Of a stretch of DNA of 64,000 bases, positions 60,046 through 64,000 are shown piece after piece. The position numbers and the translations under genes are program-made. The stretch comes from an uncultured Pelagibacteraceae bacterium (GTDB taxonomy: Bacteria > Pseudomonadota > Alphaproteobacteria > Pelagibacterales > Pelagibacteraceae). Location of the stretch: positions 1 through 64,000 of the forward strand of contig CACMAX010000005.1 in the NCBI GenBank assembly GCA_902611845.1. Reading direction: 5' to 3'. Each line of letters starts with the position of its first letter. Position 1 is the first letter of the stretch. The notes below the pieces were generated by a model. That model was not told where the DNA came from. It ran no database searches and saw nothing but the letters and a program-made list of their open reading frames with translations.

Positions 60046-61292
60046 TGAGTAAACTACTTAAAAAAATTGGATTGAATTCTAGAAAAGCTTTGAATTCAAG
60101 TATTAGTCCAAAAAAAAAGAATAAAGTTTTAAAAGATTTTGTAAAATTAATTGAGATTAATAAGAATAAAATTATTAGCGAAAATAAGAAAGATATTTTT
60201 TATGCAAGAGGAAAAAAATTAAAAGAAAACTTAATTCAAAGACTCACTCTTAGTAATAATAAATTAAAAAGTATAATTGACTCTGTTAAAACTATTACTT
60301 CTTTTAAAGATCCTATAGATCAAGTAACTTCCAAATGGAAAAGGCCAAATGGACTTGAAATTAGAAGAGTTACAATACCAATAGGAGTTATAGGTGTAAT
60401 ATTTGAAAGTAGACCCAATGTTACTTCGGATGTATCAGCACTATGTTTTAAATCTGGAAATGCTGTTATATTAAGAGGTGGTTCCGAAGCCTACAATAGT
60501 AATAAAATTTTAGTAAATTTATTTAGGAAAGCTCTAAAAAAAAATAAAGTAAACGAAAATTATGTCCAGTTTATAAATAACAAGAGCAGAAAACTCGTCG
60601 ATTATTTATTATCAAAAATGGAAAACTCCATTGATGTTGTAATACCACGAGGCGGAAAAAATTTAGTAAAAAAAGTTAAACAACTTTCAAAGGTTCCAGT
60701 TATTGGTCATTTGGAAGGAATTTGTCATACGTATATTGATAAAGAGGCAGAAGATAATATGGCAAACAAAATAGTATTAAATGCTAAGTTGAGAAATACT
60801 AGTATATGTGGTGCAACTGAAACTCTCTTAATACATAAAAGTAAATCGAAATCAGTGAATTTAATTTTAAATTCACTAGCTAAAAGCGGTTGTAAAATTT
60901 TAGCTGATAAAAAAATAAGTAAATTATTTAAAGGCAAAACATATCCTGCAAATAATAATACTTGGTCAAAAGAACATCTTTCACCGATTATTTCAGTTAA
61001 ATTAGTGAATAATGTCAAAGAAGCAGTTGCCCATATCAACAAATATGGAACCATGCATACAGATGCAATAGTAACCAAAAACAAAAATACAGCAAAATTC
61101 TTTATTAAGAATGTAAAAAGCTCTATTGCTATTCAAAATTCATCAACACAATTTGCTGACGGAGGAGAATTTGGTTTTGGTGGAGAGGTTGGAATTTCAA
61201 CAAACACCTTGCCACCAAGAGGTCCTGTCGGTCTAAATCAGTTAGTAAGTTATAAATATGAAGTTTATGGTACAGGGCAAATTAGAAAATAA
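60045..61292 (+). CDS. proA: Gamma-glutamyl phosphate reductase
   Basis: The 415-residue NADPH-dependent enzyme makes glutamate semialdehyde, the second proline step. Landmarks are 'EIRRVTIPIGVIGVIFESRPNVTSDVSALCFKSGNAVILRGGSEA', 'DVVIPRGGKNLVKKVKQLSKVPVIGHLEGICHTYID' and the catalytic cysteine in 'NTSICGATETLLIHK'. 'FADGGEFGFGGEVGISTNTLPPRGPVGLNQLVSYKYEVYGTGQ' closes it. It overlaps nadD by 26-35 bp. Confidence 0.95.
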   Translation: MSKLLKKIGLNSRKALNSSISPKKKNKVLKDFVKLIEINKNKIISENKKDIFYARGKKLKENLIQRLTLSNNKLKSIIDSVKTITSFKDPIDQVTSKWKRPNGLEIRRVTIPIGVIGVIFESRPNVTSDVSALCFKSGNAVILRGGSEAYNSNKILVNLFRKALKKNKVNENYVQFINNKSRKLVDYLLSKMENSIDVVIPRGGKNLVKKVKQLSKVPVIGHLEGICHTYIDKEAEDNMANKIVLNAKLRNTSICGATETLLIHKSKSKSVNLILNSLAKSGCKILADKKISKLFKGKTYPANNNTWSKEHLSPIISVKLVNNVKEAVAHINKYGTMHTDAIVTKNKNTAKFFIKNVKSSIAIQNSSTQFADGGEFGFGGEVGISTNTLPPRGPVGLNQLVSYKYEVYGTGQIRK

Positions 61293-61800
61293 AAAGATTG
61301 GTGTACTCGGTGGATCGTTTGATCCAGCGCATGTTGGTCATGTAAGAATTTCTAAATTAGCAAAAAAAAATTATGATTTGAGCCAAGTTATATGGGCTAT
61401 AACAAAACAAAATCCATTTAAAAAAAATAATCCAAATGATCTATATAAAAGAACAGCTTATGCAAAAAAAATTAATAAAAATAATAAATTTATAAAAGTT
61501 AAATGTTTTGAAGAAATAATAAAATCTAATCGTACAGTAGATTTAATTAAATATTTAAAAAAAAAATTTAAACATTCAGAAATATTTTTTTTAATGGGGG
61601 CCGATAACCTAATAAATTTTCATAAATGGAAAGGGTACAATTCAATAACTAAAATGTGCAAAATATTGGTATTTGATCGAAATGGATACAAATCAAAGGC
61701 TTTTAGATCTAAATCATTTAAGAAATATAATAAAAAAGCAGTTGAATTTATAAATTTTAATAAAGTCAATATTTCATCTTCTCAATTAAGAAAAATTTGA
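61258..61800 (+). CDS. nadD: Nicotinate-nucleotide adenylyltransferase, short C-terminus
   Basis: The 180-residue enzyme adenylates nicotinate mononucleotide for NAD synthesis. It has 'IGVLGGSFDPAHVGHVRI' (the GSFDPxHxGH motif), 'WAITKQNPFKKN' and 'FFLMGADNLINFHKWKGYNSI'. The protein ends at 'VNISSSQLRKI', that is at the ISSTxIR-type motif, so the usual 20-25 terminal residues ('..Y....V..YI....LY') are missing. Two starts, 61258 and 61267, are possible and both overlap proA. Confidence 0.88.
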   Translation: MKFMVQGKLENKKIGVLGGSFDPAHVGHVRISKLAKKNYDLSQVIWAITKQNPFKKNNPNDLYKRTAYAKKINKNNKFIKVKCFEEIIKSNRTVDLIKYLKKKFKHSEIFFLMGADNLINFHKWKGYNSITKMCKILVFDRNGYKSKAFRSKSFKKYNKKAVEFINFNKVNISSSQLRKI

Positions 61801-61817
61801 TACTCTTTATTTAATTA

Positions 61818-62168
61818 ATGGAAAAAATATCAGCTCTTAAAGATGAAATAATCAAAACGCTTGATATTAATAAAGCCTTAGACATAGTTTCAATAGATCT
61901 CGAAGGAAAATCATCAGTTGCGGACTTCATGATTATAGCTAGTGGTACATCATCAAGACATATTCAAGCATTATCTGAACAAGTTTTTGAAAAATTAAAA
62001 ATTAATGGTGTGAATAATTGTAAGATTGAAGGAAAAGATAGCAATGATTGGAAGCTTGTAGATGGAATAGACTTAATAGTTCATATTTTTAATCCTGAAA
62101 AAAGAAAATTTTACGAATTAGAAAAAATGTGGTCAGAATTAATTCCTAAAGAAAAACTGATCATATGA
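61818..62168 (+). CDS. rsfS: Ribosomal silencing factor RsfS
   Basis: The 116-residue factor binds bL14 and blocks subunit joining during starvation. The family core 'ALDIVSIDLEGKSSVADFMIIASGTSSRHIQALSEQVFEKLKINGVNNCKIEGKDSNDWKLVDGIDLIVHIFNPEKRKFYELEKMW' is complete. It follows nadD as in most bacteria. Its last four bases overlap the start of ctpA (ATGA), so rlmH, which usually comes next, is absent here. Confidence 0.96.
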   Translation: MEKISALKDEIIKTLDINKALDIVSIDLEGKSSVADFMIIASGTSSRHIQALSEQVFEKLKINGVNNCKIEGKDSNDWKLVDGIDLIVHIFNPEKRKFYELEKMWSELIPKEKLII

Positions 62169-63298
62169 AAAGATTATACTTAATAACTTCTTTATTTTTT
62201 TTCATATTTACAAATCCAATTTTGAGTAATGAAAACGATATTTACAAAAAAATTGATTTATTCAGTGAAGTCTTAGATAAAATTAATAAAGAATATGTTG
62301 ATGAAGTAAATCAGAGTGAAGCAATGGATGCTGCTATAAACGGTGTTTTGCAATCTTTGGATCCCTATTCAGCATATATGTCACCAGACTCGTTTAAAAA
62401 TATGCAAACTGAGACTAGCGGAGAATTTGGAGGATTGGGCATTGAAGTCAGTATGGAGGCTGGTGTCGTAAAAGTAATTTCTCCAATTGATAACTCGCCA
62501 GCTGAGGAGGTTGGTGTCAAAGCCGGAGATTACATCGTTAAAATTGATGATGTTCAAGTTCAAGGAAAAACTCTTTCTGAAGCAGTAGAATTAATGAGAG
62601 GCCCAGTTGGATCTGATATAGAGATTACTGTTAGAAGAAGAGGAGAAAGAAAAGCACTTATATTTACAATTACAAGAGAAATTATACAAGTTGCATCTGT
62701 AAAGTCAGAAATTAAAGATGATCAAACAGCTTATATAAGATTAACATCATTCAATGAGAATAGTAGTAAACAAATAAAAAATAAAATCAAAGAATTTAAA
62801 AAAAATAAGAAAATTAAAAATTACATATTAGATTTAAGAAATAATCCTGGTGGATTGTTATCTCAAGCAATAAAAATTTCAGATTATTTTTTAGAAAATG
62901 GAGAAATAGTTTCTACAAAAAGTAAAAGAAAGTATGAAAATAGAAAATGGTTTGCAAAAAAAGGAGACATTATTGATGGAGAAACGATGGTTATTTTGAT
63001 TAATTATGGGTCTGCATCAGCATCTGAAATTGTTGCAGGAGCACTACAAGATCACAAAAGAGCGATATTAGTAGGAGAGAGTACATATGGAAAAGGGTCA
63101 GTCCAATCAATTATTCCTTTAGAAAATGAAGGTGCCATAAGACTTACTGTTTCTAAATACTATCTCCCATCGGGTAAATCGATTTCAAGAGTAGGTGTAA
63201 ATCCAGATATAGTTATTGCTGAAGGTTCAGATGAATTTAGAATAAATACAGATACTGATAACCAGTTGGAATTTGCTCTTAAATTATTAAATGGTTAA
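62165..63298 (+). CDS. ctpA: C-terminal processing protease, S41 family
   Basis: The 377-residue periplasmic protease has a signal peptide (about 1-21), a PDZ domain (about 85-170: 'GEFGGLGIEVSMEAGVVKVISPIDNSPAEEVGVKAGDYIVKIDD') and the S41 catalytic core with the serine in 'INYGSASASEIVAGALQDHKRA' and the lysine in 'GESTYGKGSVQSIIPL'. CtpA-type enzymes trim exported proteins and peptidoglycan hydrolases at their C-termini. It is downstream of rsfS with a four-base overlap and two bases from rppH. Confidence 0.95.
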   Translation: MKRLYLITSLFFFIFTNPILSNENDIYKKIDLFSEVLDKINKEYVDEVNQSEAMDAAINGVLQSLDPYSAYMSPDSFKNMQTETSGEFGGLGIEVSMEAGVVKVISPIDNSPAEEVGVKAGDYIVKIDDVQVQGKTLSEAVELMRGPVGSDIEITVRRRGERKALIFTITREIIQVASVKSEIKDDQTAYIRLTSFNENSSKQIKNKIKEFKKNKKIKNYILDLRNNPGGLLSQAIKISDYFLENGEIVSTKSKRKYENRKWFAKKGDIIDGETMVILINYGSASASEIVAGALQDHKRAILVGESTYGKGSVQSIIPLENEGAIRLTVSKYYLPSGKSISRVGVNPDIVIAEGSDEFRINTDTDNQLEFALKLLNG

Positions 63299-63300
63299 GA

Positions 63301-63777
63301 ATGAAAGAAAAATTTCAAAAACTTCCATTAAGAAATGGTGTTGGTATCGCAGTCCTAAATAAAGAAAATAAGATATTTGTTGCAAAAAGAATTGATAATC
63401 CTGCTGATTTTTGGCAGATGCCTCAGGGCGGTATTGATGAAGGCGAAAATTATTTTGATGCAGCGTTGAGGGAACTTAAAGAAGAAACAAGCATAAAGTC
63501 AGTAGAACTAGTTAAAGAAATAAGCAAATACACAACTTACGATCTTCCTGATCGCCTTTTAGGAATTATTTGGAAAGGAAAATATAAAGGCCAAAAGCAA
63601 AAGTGGTTTATTGTAAAGTTTAATGGAGAGGAAAATGAGATTAACATTAAAACTAAACATCCTGAATTTTTAGATTGGAAATGGATAGATATTAAAGATT
63701 TAACAACTAAAGTTGTGGATTTCAAACTTCATGTTTATCAAGAAATTCAAAAAGAACTAGAAAAAGTAGTTAATTAA
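63301..63777 (+). CDS. rppH: RNA pyrophosphohydrolase (Nudix)
   Basis: The 158-residue enzyme converts 5'-triphosphate RNA to monophosphate, starting mRNA decay. It opens 'LRNGVGIAVLNKENKIFVAKRI' and has 'WQMPQGGIDEGENYFDAALRELKEETSI', the Nudix box (RELxEE), with a serine in place of the usual glycine. 'KYTTYDLPDRL' and 'GQKQKWFIVKFNGEENEINI' are RppH-type. Its stop lies inside the atpC stop region by eight bases. Confidence 0.93.
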   Translation: MKEKFQKLPLRNGVGIAVLNKENKIFVAKRIDNPADFWQMPQGGIDEGENYFDAALRELKEETSIKSVELVKEISKYTTYDLPDRLLGIIWKGKYKGQKQKWFIVKFNGEENEINIKTKHPEFLDWKWIDIKDLTTKVVDFKLHVYQEIQKELEKVVN

Positions 63778-64000
63778 TACTTATAGATTTTAGAACTTCG
63801 ACTTTGTGGTTTAAAAGAAATCTTTTTTGATCATCAATATTATCTTTTGATAATTCTGCTTCAGCACTGCTTATCGACTCAGATACAAAATTTTTATCAG
63901 CATCTTTTAAATCAAAAATTGAACTAGTTAATACAGATAATGTATTGTCTTTAAATTCGACAATACCATCTTCAACATAGAAACTTTGTTCCTCAGACTC
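63770..64000 (-). CDS. atpC: ATP synthase epsilon subunit, 3' part only
   Basis: Reading the minus strand from the right edge gives 76 residues in one open frame, '...EEQSFYVEDGIVEFKDNTLSVLTSSIFDLKDADKNFVSESISSAEAELSKDNIDDQKRFLLNHKVEVLKSISIN', ending at TAA (63772-63770). 'YVEDGIVEFKDNTLSVLTSSIFDLKDAD' matches the last beta strands and 'ISSAEAELSKDNIDDQKRF' the C-terminal helix of AtpC. The rest of the atp operon would lie to the right, upstream on this strand. The overlap with rppH is eight bp. Confidence 0.88.
   Translation of the reverse strand, partial: ESEEQSFYVEDGIVEFKDNTLSVLTSSIFDLKDADKNFVSESISSAEAELSKDNIDDQKRFLLNHKVEVLKSISIN

Noticed and set aside
1-64000. Mobile elements, CRISPR arrays, tRNA or rRNA genes
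   Set aside because: No transposase, integrase, regularly spaced repeats, cloverleaf-like sequence or rRNA signature was seen, and gene spacing leaves little room for them.

Overview
The window is AT-rich (roughly 30% GC by eye), gene-dense and almost without spacers. Gene content and order point to a SAR11 (Pelagibacterales-type) marine alphaproteobacterium. Evidence includes a class I lysyl-tRNA synthetase, an ATP synthase zeta-subunit (DUF1476) gene, a ChvI/ChvG pair next to ahcY, hisC-tyrA divergent from metX-metW, a SAM-II type riboswitch before metX, and the run rplU-rpmA-obgE-proB-proA-nadD-rsfS-ctpA-rppH ending against atpC. Neighbouring genes often share bases: TAATG start/stop overlaps occur at 24085, 36481, 42538, 46057, 50517 and 60045, and five convergent pairs overlap by exactly four bases. 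The window has no tRNA, rRNA, CRISPR array, insertion sequence or phage gene that I can see. No stretch longer than about 300 bases lacks a gene.

Layout. 0-8.3 kb: the end of a DUF6134-like gene, tldD-pmbA, small membrane and DnaJ-type proteins, then isocitrate lyase with a 53-residue companion gene, divergent from a short-chain acyl regulator across a cluster of TTTACAAA half-sites. 8.3-16.1 kb: a lysine-rich coiled-coil protein, cfa, a DapA-family lyase, a GT9-like transferase, oligopeptidase B, and an hsp20 gene whose leader looks like a heat-shock promoter plus a ROSE-type RNA thermometer. 16.2-21.5 kb: a BMP-type nucleoside/nucleobase ABC importer followed convergently by a purine-type phosphoribosyltransferase. 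21.5-31 kb: tandem DUF1330 genes, an AlkA-type glycosylase, msrA-sseA, an RND exporter with an unusually short adaptor, and a minus-strand set (VanZ-like, ATPase zeta, nuclease, SLT lipoprotein).

31-41 kb: gpmA; the minus-strand series chvI-chvG-ahcY-tsaE-amgK-murU; polA; bioY; regA. 41.3-45.5 kb: a polyamine operon (ornithine decarboxylase, deoxyhypusine-synthase-like enzyme, N-carbamoylputrescine amidase, agmatine deiminase) with a possible 15-codon leader ORF ending one base before the first start codon. 45.5-54.6 kb: queuosine-precursor transporter, rpmB, pyrD, lysK, trkH, ampG, an NlpC/P60 hydrolase, tyrA, hisC. 54.7-64 kb: metX-metW-gloB, then the ribosome/proline/NAD run, with the 3' part of atpC entering from the right edge.

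Themes. Methyl-cycle genes (metX, metW, ahcY) sit with a SAM sensor. Peptidoglycan recycling genes (ampG, NlpC/P60, amgK, murU, SLT lipoprotein) are scattered but complementary. Carbon-overflow and acyl metabolism is represented by aceA and its likely regulator. The least explained items are the aceA-linked 53-residue protein, the lysine-rich coiled-coil protein, and the leaders of hsp20 and the polyamine operon.
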